DNA of 64,000 nt from Lutraria lutraria. Lineage: Eukaryota > Mollusca > Bivalvia > Venerida > Mactridae. The notes below the pieces were generated by a model. The model was not told the origin of the DNA and ran no database searches. It saw only the letters and a program-made list of their open reading frames with translations. The translations under genes were made by a program, and so were the position numbers. The stretch's first letter is position 1, and each line of letters begins with the position of its first letter. Below are positions 9,161 through 17,352 of this stretch, piece after piece. The stretch spans positions 30,668,199 through 30,732,198 of the forward strand of contig OZ026840.1 of assembly GCA_964023205.1 (NCBI GenBank), written 5' to 3'.

Positions 9161-9885
9161 TTAGGTTCTGCTTTCATCTGTTTGACAGGTTTACTTATAG
9201 GTTCTGCTTTCATCCGTTTAGGTGAACGAGACTCAACAAAACTATCAAATTCATCATCTTCCTCCGAATCGTCTGCTTTTTGCATCCATGACCATCTCCG
9301 TTTATTTCCTATCACTTCTTGTGGTACATTGACATCTCTTAGTCCACTAGAAAACTGTTCCCATCCTCTAGGCTCCGACCCTTTTCTATGACGTATGACA
9401 TCATTGACCAAATCAATAATGTTGGATCCTTGTATTGGTTTTCCATGATATTCCAACATCCCATGATCATTCCATGACATGTGGGGATGATTTTGTAGAA
9501 AGTGTAATAAAAGCTGAGTTTTTCGACGCATGGTAGTAGGAACACTTTCAAGAATCCGATCCGTCAATGTAGCAGGAGCCGCTTGTGCCCCTTGTGCACC
9601 GCGAGCAGCTGGAACAACCGGTGCAGCCGGTGCAACCGGTGCAGCCAGAGTAGCCGGTTCACGTGCTTTTTGATGTGACAGTTGAAACTTTTGCAAGACT
9701 TGCCCATAGTGTTGTGCTTTTTCTGATTCAGACAACGATTCATTTTGTAATACGTCTCCCATTTGTTTCTGTAAATCGGATGTTTGACTGACTTGCGGGG
9801 GAGGAGGTAAACGTGGTCGTTGTTCTGTTTTCCATCGATTCATCTCTTCTAGCATTTTGAATGGGACGATAGCCATTTTCTTCAT
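9145..9885 (-). CDS. Conserved Polinton protein of unknown function
   Basis: 246 residues in a layout I recognise from other invertebrate Polintons but cannot name. The N-terminus starts MKKMAIVPFKML. A helical region follows, then an Ala/Pro/Gly-rich linker (about residues 80-106). The conserved core (about 108-185) contains LLHFLQNHPHMSWNDHGMLE, then GKPIQGSNIIDLVNDVIR and GWEQF. The tail is acidic then basic, with the duplicated phrase KQMKAEP/KRMKAEP. It starts inside the stop codon of the preceding gene (ATGA) and lies between small structural genes and the integrase, so a virion-associated role is plausible but unproven. Confidence 0.7.
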   Translation of the reverse strand: MKKMAIVPFKMLEEMNRWKTEQRPRLPPPPQVSQTSDLQKQMGDVLQNESLSESEKAQHYGQVLQKFQLSHQKAREPATLAAPVAPAAPVVPAARGAQGAQAAPATLTDRILESVPTTMRRKTQLLLHFLQNHPHMSWNDHGMLEYHGKPIQGSNIIDLVNDVIRHRKGSEPRGWEQFSSGLRDVNVPQEVIGNKRRWSWMQKADDSEEDDEFDSFVESRSPKRMKAEPISKPVKQMKAEPKWEAY

Positions 9886-10232
9886 AGCTTTTTCACCAGT
9901 GCTCCTGCAGCAACAGCTTTAGCAATGATTGGAGCAAGAGCTAGTAATGGAAATAATCCTCCTTTTTGATTCAACACACGTTTCTTTTTTTGAATGGATA
10001 CTCTTTTATCTGCTAAAGTGCGGAGATGTTGACGCTTGGACTTCAACCTTTGCTTTTGAGAGGGGGATAAGGCAACATTGCCTTTTAAAACATTCTGACA
10101 GCATTCTGCCACACATTGAATCATTTCTTTAGATTCTCCATGTATCATCTTTCTTCTTAACCCATCTGGGGCTTGAGTTAAACCCAAAACCAGATGTCCG
10201 TATTTATGCAGGAGTGGTCGCTTTGGTGCCAT
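9882..10232 (-). CDS. Small basic Polinton protein with KGG and hydrophobic tail
   Basis: 116 residues, rich in Lys and Arg up to about residue 88, then QKGG (89-92) followed by a hydrophobic, possibly amphipathic tail of about 20 residues ending VKKL. QxGG-x fits the adenovirus protease cleavage pattern, so the tail might be released by the element's own adenain, like a membrane-active peptide. That is inference. The middle (about 28-92) aligns with the N-terminus of the neighbouring 381-residue protein, so the two are likely paralogues. I have seen this family in invertebrate Polintons without an assigned function. The stop overlaps the next ATG as ATGA. Confidence 0.7.
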   Translation of the reverse strand: MAPKRPLLHKYGHLVLGLTQAPDGLRRKMIHGESKEMIQCVAECCQNVLKGNVALSPSQKQRLKSKRQHLRTLADKRVSIQKKKRVLNQKGGLFPLLALAPIIAKAVAAGALVKKL

Positions 10233-10270
10233 TATGTCAAATAATACCTGTTTTTACTTCTTCACAGCTT

Positions 10271-11416
10271 TTATACTAAAGCATCAAAGGCTTGTCTTGA
10301 AGCTTGATTCATAGGGCCCTGTCTCATCAGGTGAATACGATGTCTCAAAAGGGGTTTCAAGACAGCCTGTCTTGATAAGGTAGACAAGGATAGGGGTGAA
10401 AAACGGCACAATGGAGTGTCTGGTGAACTTCTTGAACTGGGAGATGATCTCAAACTTCTAGAACTGTGAGATGATCTACTGGATGAACTCCTAGATGAAT
10501 TTCTTGAAGAACTCAAACTACTTGGCCCACTGCTTGAAGAACTACTTGGTGAACTTCTAGAATAACTTAAACTGCTTGGCCCACTGCTTGAATAACTCAA
10601 ACTGCTTGGCGAACTTCTAGATAAACTGCTTGGCCCACTGCTTGAATAACTTCTTGAAGAACTCAAACTGTTTGGTTCACTTCTAGATGAACTTCTTGAA
10701 CTTCTAGATGAACTGCTTGGTCCACTTCTAGATAAACTTCTAGATGAACTTTTAGGTGTGCTAAAACTGTTTGATCCACTTCTAGAAGAATTTCTTAAGC
10801 TTTTAGATGAATTTCTAGATGAGCTAAAGCTCAAACTACTCACAGGACTGATAGGAGACCATTGTAACTTACTGATTGGAGTTACAGCCATAGAGGGTGT
10901 TGAAGTGGTTTGCTTTCGACGACGGAGAGTAATAAAACGTTCATTGATCTTGGCAGGCGATTTTCTAGCTTTTTTAGCTGGAGCTTTTCTAGGTTTTCTA
11001 GCAGGCGATTTTCTAGCTTTTTTAGCTGGAGCTTTTCTAGGTTTTCTAGCAGGCGCTTTTCTTTTAGCTGGAGATTTTACAAATTTACGAATCGTCTTTT
11101 GACCATTCCATCGGAGTAAACTTCGTATCATGACTCCACCAAGAAATCCACCTCCTCCTGGTTTCAATATGAGTTGACGTTTAGTATCCATGTCCACTTG
11201 ATCATCTCCCAGCTGCTCTAATTCATGCTGATGTTTTTGCATAAAGTTTTGTGTTTGTTTAGGTAGCACAATTTTCTTTTTTAAAATCACCTTTGCTGCT
11301 AAGGTGAACCACTTGAGCATTTCTTTTAATCCAGACCTTAGCATTTGCTCCCGTACAGTAGGGTCTCGTTCCTGACCCAAATGTTCTAACGATTGAGCTA
11401 TGGCTGTGGCTGACAT
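10271..11416 (-). CDS. Fusion: small Polinton structural domain + histone H1-like repeats + SR-rich tail
   Basis: 381 residues in three parts. Residues 1-100 resemble the adjacent 116-residue protein (KEM, spaced Leu, QH, KR then GGGGFLGG). Residues about 115-160 are tandem KAPARKPRKAPAKKARKSPA units, like histone H1 or protamine-like tails and the core proteins of adenoviruses. Residues about 185-340 are Ser/Arg-rich with many SRSS, SSSRS and SGPSS units. A conventional C-terminus follows. The DNA encoding the basic part is a tandem repeat (about 10955-11075). A DNA-condensing virion core protein regulated by SR kinases is a reasonable inference. The frame is intact despite the repeats. Confidence 0.75.
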   Translation of the reverse strand: MSATAIAQSLEHLGQERDPTVREQMLRSGLKEMLKWFTLAAKVILKKKIVLPKQTQNFMQKHQHELEQLGDDQVDMDTKRQLILKPGGGGFLGGVMIRSLLRWNGQKTIRKFVKSPAKRKAPARKPRKAPAKKARKSPARKPRKAPAKKARKSPAKINERFITLRRRKQTTSTPSMAVTPISKLQWSPISPVSSLSFSSSRNSSKSLRNSSRSGSNSFSTPKSSSRSLSRSGPSSSSRSSRSSSRSEPNSLSSSRSYSSSGPSSLSRSSPSSLSYSSSGPSSLSYSRSSPSSSSSSGPSSLSSSRNSSRSSSSRSSHSSRSLRSSPSSRSSPDTPLCRFSPLSLSTLSRQAVLKPLLRHRIHLMRQGPMNQASRQAFDALV

Positions 11417-11450
11417 GATGACTGAATGATCTTATATGAGTAAACGATGT

Positions 11451-12098
11451 TTATATATACACAACTGGCCCACGTTTTTCTCCAGTGATCCAGTGATGAA
11501 AAATATCTGTTCTTAACCGATAACTGTCTGGTGTTTGAGGGTGAAAGTCAATCACTAAATACCCATGAGGTGTAGAGATAGCATCTTGATAAGCGGGTAA
11601 CAAGTGTGGCAATTGAATTTGATTCGCCAACACTTTGATTTGTCCTTTATCTCTTGTGTTTTGAAATAAGATCATGTAATGTGCATTTAAACTCAGGGTA
11701 CGACTGGCTTTCGATTGTTGAAACATGTTTTGTGTAATGTAGATCACACTAGCATTACGATGGTGACCTTTTCGTGTAAACCATAATTTGATTTTCTCTT
11801 CATCTTTATCACCAAGCATGTCATCAAATATAATTAAATGAGGAATGGATGTATCCTCTACTATCTCTTCATCCTCGTCAGGTATCCCCTGTATGAACCG
11901 AATACTAGGTTCTTGTTCTTGTAATTGTGCATAGGCTACTTGCCATTCTTTGTAACACCATACAATACGCTCTGGTACTACTTGAAACAAATCTGATTTG
12001 TATTCCAACACCTTTTTTACAAATTGTGTTTTACCAGAGCCACTAGGGCCTGAGATAAACATATTGCAAGGATGCTTAAAAAGTAAACTGGACTCCAT
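11451..12098 (-). CDS. ATP: Polinton genome-packaging ATPase (HerA/FtsK-like)
   Basis: 215-residue P-loop ATPase that pumps DNA into the capsid. Walker A GPSGSGKT lies at residues 17-24, Walker B HLIIFDD at 87-93, and a sensor-like VIYITQN at about 118-124. Length and motif spacing fit the A32-like packaging ATPases of Polintons and relatives. The frame is intact. It is the first gene after the poly(A) signal that closes the polB cluster (12139-12148), so it probably leads the structural transcript. Confidence 0.92.
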   Translation of the reverse strand: MESSLLFKHPCNMFISGPSGSGKTQFVKKVLEYKSDLFQVVPERIVWCYKEWQVAYAQLQEQEPSIRFIQGIPDEDEEIVEDTSIPHLIIFDDMLGDKDEEKIKLWFTRKGHHRNASVIYITQNMFQQSKASRTLSLNAHYMILFQNTRDKGQIKVLANQIQLPHLLPAYQDAISTPHGYLVIDFHPQTPDSYRLRTDIFHHWITGEKRGPVVYI

Positions 12099-12138
12099 GA
12101 CGTGAAAATCACAACTAACACTATTGGAAGAAAAACAT

Positions 12139-12148
12139 TTTATTTATT
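12139..12148 (-). terminator. Poly(A) signals closing the polB cluster
   Basis: Two overlapping AATAAA hexamers on the minus strand, about 15 nt past the stop codon at 12161. They separate the replication cluster (polB and three small genes) from the ATPase-led structural cluster. Confidence 0.55.
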
Positions 12149-12160
12149 TGTGTAACAAGT

Positions 12161-12523
12161 TTATGTATGAGTACAAGAATAATCACAACAAGAACAACAC
12201 ATGTCATGTAATGGTAACAACAGTTTGTCAGAAAATTCAAACACACATTCTGAATGTCCAAATTGACTCAGAAATGTTAACACAGAGTCATTGTTCACCA
12301 CCTGTTTGAACCAATCCGTTTCACTCAAGTCCATGGGTACTGATTGTTTATAAAATGAATTCATCACATGAAGTCCATGTTTCATTTCTTCAAACATGTC
12401 TGGTGTACTCAACTGTTGTCGAATCCATTCCAGAGAATGATGACCTTCAGGTATCTTCATACGATAAGCAAATACCAATGCTTTTCTCAACAGGGTATGG
12501 TTCATAATATCAAACTGTTCCAT
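12161..12523 (-). CDS. Polinton protein of unknown function with terminal Cys cluster
   Basis: 120 residues, not recognised. The body is mixed helical with several Trp and Met residues. The C-terminus carries CCSCCDYSC, a dense Cys cluster that could bind metal. It overlaps the upstream gene by 22 nt and is the last gene before the poly(A) signals. Expression from a shared polB-led message is likely. Confidence 0.6.
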   Translation of the reverse strand: MEQFDIMNHTLLRKALVFAYRMKIPEGHHSLEWIRQQLSTPDMFEEMKHGLHVMNSFYKQSVPMDLSETDWFKQVVNNDSVLTFLSQFGHSECVFEFSDKLLLPLHDMCCSCCDYSCTHT

Positions 12524-12789
12524 TCTTGAATCGTGTGAATCACTCTATCGTTACATACATAAGTATTCCAATCGTCTCGATGGATAGCTTTCAAGTCTAA
12601 GTGTGCACTGATCATAGCATCACGAATCATCTGTCTAAATAGTTCAAACGTGTGAGGGTTCAGAATCCACGCGCGAATGTCCTTGACCTTGACAAGGTCA
12701 TCTTGTACAATACTGTATAACGTATCCGTATACAGCTCAAAATCCAAAATGTAATATAAACTTATAAATCGTCTAGATGGTTTAACCAT
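12502..12789 (-). CDS. Small Polinton protein of unknown function
   Basis: 95 residues from the ATG at 12789 (MVKPSRRFISLYYILDF). The frame extends a little upstream without an ATG. Helical, without motifs I recognise. It overlaps the genes on both sides (28 nt upstream, 22 nt downstream), the tightest packing in the element. Such overlaps support a real coding frame rather than chance. Confidence 0.55.
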   Translation of the reverse strand: MVKPSRRFISLYYILDFELYTDTLYSIVQDDLVKVKDIRAWILNPHTFELFRQMIRDAMISAHLDLKAIHRDDWNTYVCNDRVIHTIQEWNSLIL

Positions 12790-13388
12790 AATTGAATATT
12801 TCCTGAACAAATCACTATTCTAGGTCGATTCGCATGAACGGCTTCAATCTCGTCTTTGACTTCTCTTAAGCGATGCCTTAATTTATAGAACACGGCACGA
12901 TACTGTAGAATATGAATAACATGAGTGAACGGTACCTGTCTCTTAAATACCATGATACCACGTATTTTAAACTGTGAATACGGACGCCATCCGGGGTGAG
13001 ATCTCCCATTGTCCTCTTCAGCCATACTGAACCATATCACATTGGGGGTAGAACGAAAATTGTTAGCTAAGGCAGATACGTCGCTCAAATTAGCATCGTG
13101 GATTAAAAAATCCCATGTCGTAGATAACATACGATCTAAGCTTTGTTGTACCACATTCAGTTTTCGTAGAATCGGTAATTTTTGGTTGAATGACAAGTCC
13201 TGGCGATCACCTACATCCTTCAACAGTCTCTCTATCCGTCGATGATTTGTATGTTGTAAGCTATGTATAGCATTATGAGTAGCCCATGTGTGCACTAACT
13301 CCATCTTCCATGTTTTAGCGTTAGCCCATATGACATAACGATAAATTTTAAGTCTCAGCTCTATCGGTAGTAAGGGTATCCAATCCAT
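12762..13388 (-). CDS. Polinton protein with F-box-like N-terminus
   Basis: 208 residues. The start MDWIPLLPIELRLKIYRYVIW resembles the first helices of an F-box (LP.EL...I+.++), which in viruses and hosts recruits SKP1-cullin ubiquitin ligases. No WD40 or leucine-rich repeats follow; the rest is a novel mixed region with HPGWRPYSQFKIRGIMVF and a Lys/Arg-rich helix. The gene follows polB after about 60 bp. An AGGTCAAGGTCA direct repeat at 13440-13451 lies 52 bp upstream of its ATG. The F-box call is by eye and could be coincidental. Confidence 0.6.
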   Translation of the reverse strand: MDWIPLLPIELRLKIYRYVIWANAKTWKMELVHTWATHNAIHSLQHTNHRRIERLLKDVGDRQDLSFNQKLPILRKLNVVQQSLDRMLSTTWDFLIHDANLSDVSALANNFRSTPNVIWFSMAEEDNGRSHPGWRPYSQFKIRGIMVFKRQVPFTHVIHILQYRAVFYKLRHRLREVKDEIEAVHANRPRIVICSGNIQLWLNHLDDL

Positions 13389-13448
13389 GTCTTTATGAAT
13401 AATGAATTTTAGATGACTTGTTCTAGGCCTCTAGCTCAAAGGTCAAGG

Positions 13449-15923
13449 TCAGTCATGTAGATAACCATAAGGCACAGTCATATGATTCTCGACCACAATA
13501 CGTTTGGTATATACCGAACGAAATGTTTTGACTTGTTTCTCACTGGTCACGGTTCTGTCCTTATGACGTTTAATCCGAGAAGCATATTCAACTACGGTCG
13601 AATAATTATGTCTGTCTTTCACACAATCCACCATCGTATTGAAATTCACTTGTTGAGTGGCATTGTAGTCTAACGTAATGCCTTTCACTTTGCATTTTTG
13701 ATGGAGTTCACCGTTTTCAATGTATTCATAGCCATAGTTCTTTGGACCTAAAGCGACATATCTCACAATACGACCCTTTGGTACCTCATCTGTCCATTTT
13801 CCCAATCGACTGGAGATAATAGGAACATTATAGCCATCAGGGTCATGAATGTACATACAACTGTCTGTGTCAAAATACAGTACTCTCTTTCCTAGAGGTT
13901 CAAGCACTTTGTACAGTTCTAATCGAGCATAAGCCGTCACAAATGAAGCCACCACAGGATTGGCTGATGAATGAGGGTCTGCTTTGTCCGATTCATCAGT
14001 ATAATTCATTAACATGAATTCATCATGATCAAAACACTCTGCATATTTCACAGACTTTTTAGGATCGTTCAGTATTCCGTAGAACTGGTCCAATCGATGA
14101 ACATACTCTGTTTTAGGCAAGAGGTTAGTTTGAGCATTTTTACCCCAGAGACAATTCAGCATGGTTTTGGCAAAAGCTCGTTTTCCTGGATTTTTCTCCA
14201 CCTGTTGCAAACGAATTCCTTCTGCTTCAAAATAATCCTGTTTAAATTTATCTTGAGCCTCTTCCGTATCCACCCCTGGAGGATATCCACTAGCCTCTTG
14301 TTTCATTTTCAAGTATTTATCAATGTATTGCCGATAGACGTCCGTACTCCATTCATCCCAGTGCCATACATGATACACTTTTGATACTTGATAGCCTAAA
14401 GCAATAGCTTTAGCCAATTCAACATGAGTCCATGTGCCATACAAGAACCGTTCATACGGGGAATGTGTACAATAATCCATCTCCTTCTCAGCACAGGTAC
14501 GGCATAGCGTAAACACCATTTTACTATTACAGTGTATGGGTAAGACAGGCATCCATAAATCTTGCGGGGGTAGAACACGACATTTAATCAGTCCTTTGTA
14601 TTTCTCAATATGCTGTTGATCAATTTGTTCTTGACTCATGATCACTGGATGACCTATCGGATAAGCCCTGTACTTGTTCACATACGGATAGAGAGAACAA
14701 ATATCCACATATTTGATTTCTTGGTCGTTGTCTACTTCATGATACAGTCGGACGGCATTCGTACGACCTCCGAACAAAGCTTCCCTGGGTTGAATCGGGC
14801 CTTGACCATGATAGAATCGTTCCACTCTTGTCTTATAGGCAGGATCCTTTTGACAACGCTGATCAAATTCACATTCCCACATGACCACAACAGGATACCC
14901 CTGTTCTTTCAAAGACTCCAGTCGCTTATACGTATCGTGATAGGCCTGTTGCATGGTTCTCAAAGTATACGGATTGATGGTACTTCGGTTAGGAAAACAG
15001 GTGGGGCATCCATGGTACCAACATCCCATGAATTCATACACGGTGTTGGTCTCTTGACAATAGCCATCCACGTAATAAGGTCCAATTTTGACTTCGCCTT
15101 TGTTATTCAAGGCATGCCGAATATGTATCTCTTCGGTGACAGCCATCATTTGTAGCCAACGTATGCCTTTCATGGAATACCGGGTTTTATTGGGATACCC
15201 GGCATCCGAAATCACGGCTAAACTATGAGGTGGCATGGAATTTTTGCGCCAGGCTTTGTTACACACTTGAGCTAACGTTGTAGCTTCAGTAAATGGATCT
15301 ATTTGATCACTGTCCAATAATTGTTGACGAAATTCTCCACACCCGCGTCTTAAAATGTCCACATCCGATTGACAGTATTTCTCCATTTCCTTTTGAAAAT
15401 CAAATACGTCACCTTTTCTTTCATTGTACCAGGTTAAAAACTCTTCACGTCGCTCTGGTTTCATACTATCCGGTTTGTAAAAGTGTAGCGGCAAATAAGG
15501 TCCCACATAATCTTGATACGCCAAGGTGTTTGCATAGAATGGAAACCATCCTTTGGCTAACTCGGTCAGTCCAAATGTATTGGGAAAATAGGAGAGAGGC
15601 ATACTCAGGAAACTGAGGGAGTCAATCATGCGTATTCCATGCACTCTCAATTGAATGATTTTACTACCATTCATAATCAACTGGGGTTTCGCCGTCCCCT
15701 GAGTGACCACATATCTAAGAATAAACTGAGCGTCATAGCCTTGAGCATTGTGGGCTATCACTGTCGATCCTCGATGGGTAGGGAGGAATAGCCAAGTACA
15801 GAATTGTTGTAACGTATTTTCACCACGGAATGTCATTTGTCTGGCTTCATTCACCTCTTCACAATACTCACATGGAGCTTTCACTGACTTACACATACAG
15901 TCACCACAAGCACGTTGAGCCAC
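13449..15923 (-). CDS. POLB: Protein-primed DNA polymerase B, C-terminal part (frameshift-split)
   Basis: Replicative polymerase of the element. This frame holds Exo II (IAHNAQGYDAQFILRY, about 56-71), Exo III (YCQSDVDIL, 183-191), an inserted region resembling Vsr-type endonucleases (about 285-352, with GCWYHGCPTCF and VVVMWECEF), motif A DICSLYP (407-413), motif B KTMLNCLWG (586-594) and motif C YFDTDS (683-688). All catalytic residues are intact. It has no own start: the frame enters by a one-base shift from the upstream frame near 15924. The overlap region encodes a Cys-rich segment (RACGDCMCK) expected between Exo I and Exo II. The polymerase is thus disrupted unless the base loss is an assembly error or the shift is used. 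Confidence 0.92.
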   Translation of the reverse strand: MAQRACGDCMCKSVKAPCEYCEEVNEARQMTFRGENTLQQFCTWLFLPTHRGSTVIAHNAQGYDAQFILRYVVTQGTAKPQLIMNGSKIIQLRVHGIRMIDSLSFLSMPLSYFPNTFGLTELAKGWFPFYANTLAYQDYVGPYLPLHFYKPDSMKPERREEFLTWYNERKGDVFDFQKEMEKYCQSDVDILRRGCGEFRQQLLDSDQIDPFTEATTLAQVCNKAWRKNSMPPHSLAVISDAGYPNKTRYSMKGIRWLQMMAVTEEIHIRHALNNKGEVKIGPYYVDGYCQETNTVYEFMGCWYHGCPTCFPNRSTINPYTLRTMQQAYHDTYKRLESLKEQGYPVVVMWECEFDQRCQKDPAYKTRVERFYHGQGPIQPREALFGGRTNAVRLYHEVDNDQEIKYVDICSLYPYVNKYRAYPIGHPVIMSQEQIDQQHIEKYKGLIKCRVLPPQDLWMPVLPIHCNSKMVFTLCRTCAEKEMDYCTHSPYERFLYGTWTHVELAKAIALGYQVSKVYHVWHWDEWSTDVYRQYIDKYLKMKQEASGYPPGVDTEEAQDKFKQDYFEAEGIRLQQVEKNPGKRAFAKTMLNCLWGKNAQTNLLPKTEYVHRLDQFYGILNDPKKSVKYAECFDHDEFMLMNYTDESDKADPHSSANPVVASFVTAYARLELYKVLEPLGKRVLYFDTDSCMYIHDPDGYNVPIISSRLGKWTDEVPKGRIVRYVALGPKNYGYEYIENGELHQKCKVKGITLDYNATQQVNFNTMVDCVKDRHNYSTVVEYASRIKRHKDRTVTSEKQVKTFRSVYTKRIVVENHMTVPYGYLHD

Positions 15924-17239
15924 ACAAAATTAGGGATATGTTCTCCAGAATCAAAACGACATTCAAAATCAAAAAAGATGAATGGTACTTCTGGTTGTTT
16001 TCTATTGGGTGGTTCATACGTTGGAATGTAACAGTCATGATCTGGTCCTACTATGGCTTTACAACACCTACATTTCTTTGTCCCTGGGCAAACGTGATTC
16101 CGTTTCGTTTCAATCACCTTTTGTCCACATTTCTTACAATTCCATACGGATTCACAAATGGTTTTACGTTGTTTTCCCGTTTTTGTTTTATGATTGTCAA
16201 AACATGCCTGACTCTGGAATAGGCGACGACAATCCGGACATCTTATAGATTGTCCTGCTGGGCACAGGGTGTGAGCATAACACTGACAAATATGGCTACA
16301 CTGGTGTCCTTCACGGTGATCATAACCGACATCACACCATTCACAATAATAACCCCGTCCGAGAAATCCGGTAATGGATACGATACAGTCATAATGATTA
16401 TCATGGTGAAAGATATGAATCACACGACTTTTTTCAGTCAGAGCAGGTGGTTTGAATAACAATTCACTTCCATAATGTTGTGGATGAATTTTAATCACAT
16501 AGCTGGGATAGAGATAGTCCTGTAGTTTTTGGTATTCTTCTATACCACACGACTGATCCGATGAAATACCCACTTGCTTTAATAATGCTTCAGCTTCGTA
16601 TTTTTGAAGCTTTTTCTTAGACTGGCGTATAAGATTCCATCGTTTTTTCCATTGCGGGGTTTGATTTTCATCCACTTTGCACTGTCCCACTACAATCGAT
16701 CTAGCTAAACACATAGAGTCCTTACTATTGTCAATACACACAACACTTGTCTTTGACTTTCGCATACTGAATAAGTTTGGTGCTTTAAACGTTTTCTTTC
16801 CGGATCCCTGTGGCATAGCAATATGCGTAATTTCCATCTGTGCCGCCCCATCATGAATTTTAAATTGACGGTTACTTTGTGCCACACGTTCAATTTCATC
16901 CAACAATGTATCTCCACTAATACGAGATGCCCTATTAAACGGAACATGTATTCCAAAGTCCAAATCAGAATGTAAAATAGATACTCGAACTCGATCATTC
17001 GATCTCACTTCACATCTCTTGTAGAGCTGATCCATCATATCATTAAACAACCTGTTTGTAAATTCAAACGATTGATTATACGGCTGAAATGTCACATCAT
17101 ATACTCTAGATTGAGTCTTGAATTTCCTTGACTTTCTTTCCATGCGTGACTGTATGTCATAATAGTCGCACACAGGCTCAAACTTGCTTCGTTTAGTTGG
17201 AGGTTCATCCTCACCACTAGTACTGTCGGTATCTGACAT
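15881..17239 (-). CDS. POLB: Protein-primed DNA polymerase B, N-terminal part (frameshift-split)
   Basis: First 452 residues of the polymerase gene, starting at the ATG at 17239 downstream of a TATA box (17268-17275). It begins with an acidic, Ser-rich stretch and a basic KRSK that could be a nuclear signal. A large N-terminal domain follows, then a Cys/His-rich zinc-binding region (about 295-405, many CxxC), and Exo I as FIFFDFEC (DFE at 424-426). After HIPNF the frame runs into unrelated residues and stops at 15881, while the continuing polymerase lies one base out of frame. A single missing base near 15924 explains this. Confidence 0.9.
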   Translation of the reverse strand: MSDTDSTSGEDEPPTKRSKFEPVCDYYDIQSRMERKSRKFKTQSRVYDVTFQPYNQSFEFTNRLFNDMMDQLYKRCEVRSNDRVRVSILHSDLDFGIHVPFNRASRISGDTLLDEIERVAQSNRQFKIHDGAAQMEITHIAMPQGSGKKTFKAPNLFSMRKSKTSVVCIDNSKDSMCLARSIVVGQCKVDENQTPQWKKRWNLIRQSKKKLQKYEAEALLKQVGISSDQSCGIEEYQKLQDYLYPSYVIKIHPQHYGSELLFKPPALTEKSRVIHIFHHDNHYDCIVSITGFLGRGYYCEWCDVGYDHREGHQCSHICQCYAHTLCPAGQSIRCPDCRRLFQSQACFDNHKTKTGKQRKTICESVWNCKKCGQKVIETKRNHVCPGTKKCRCCKAIVGPDHDCYIPTYEPPNRKQPEVPFIFFDFECRFDSGEHIPNFVWLNVLVVTVCVSQ

Positions 17240-17267
17240 GATTATGATCTTAAAACTTCTCCGCCGT

Positions 17268-17319
17268 TTTTTATACTTGTATCAAGTTCAAGGTCATAAC
17301 GCGTGACACTCTATAAAAG
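17268..17319. promoter_or_regulatory. Bidirectional TATA promoter, polB / zinc-knuckle gene
   Basis: The 113-bp gap between the divergent ATGs (17239 minus, 17353 plus) has TATAAAAA on the minus strand (17268-17275) and TATAAAAG on the plus strand (17312-17319). Between them AGTTCAAGGTCA (17285-17296) contains the nuclear-receptor half-site TCAAGGTCA. Spacing suits transcription start sites about 30 bp beyond each TATA. Confidence 0.7.
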
Positions 17320-17352
17320 ACGTACGCTCCGTCCGTTTTTTATCATTTCAAC

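Noticed and set aside
10758..11119. Plus-strand frames opposite the H1-like region
   Set aside because: Shadows of the repetitive minus-strand gene; Leu/Phe-rich complement of Lys/Ser codons.
15881..15923. Intron explaining the polB split
   Set aside because: The frames overlap and no GT-AG pair would join them without losing conserved residues; a single-base change is simpler.
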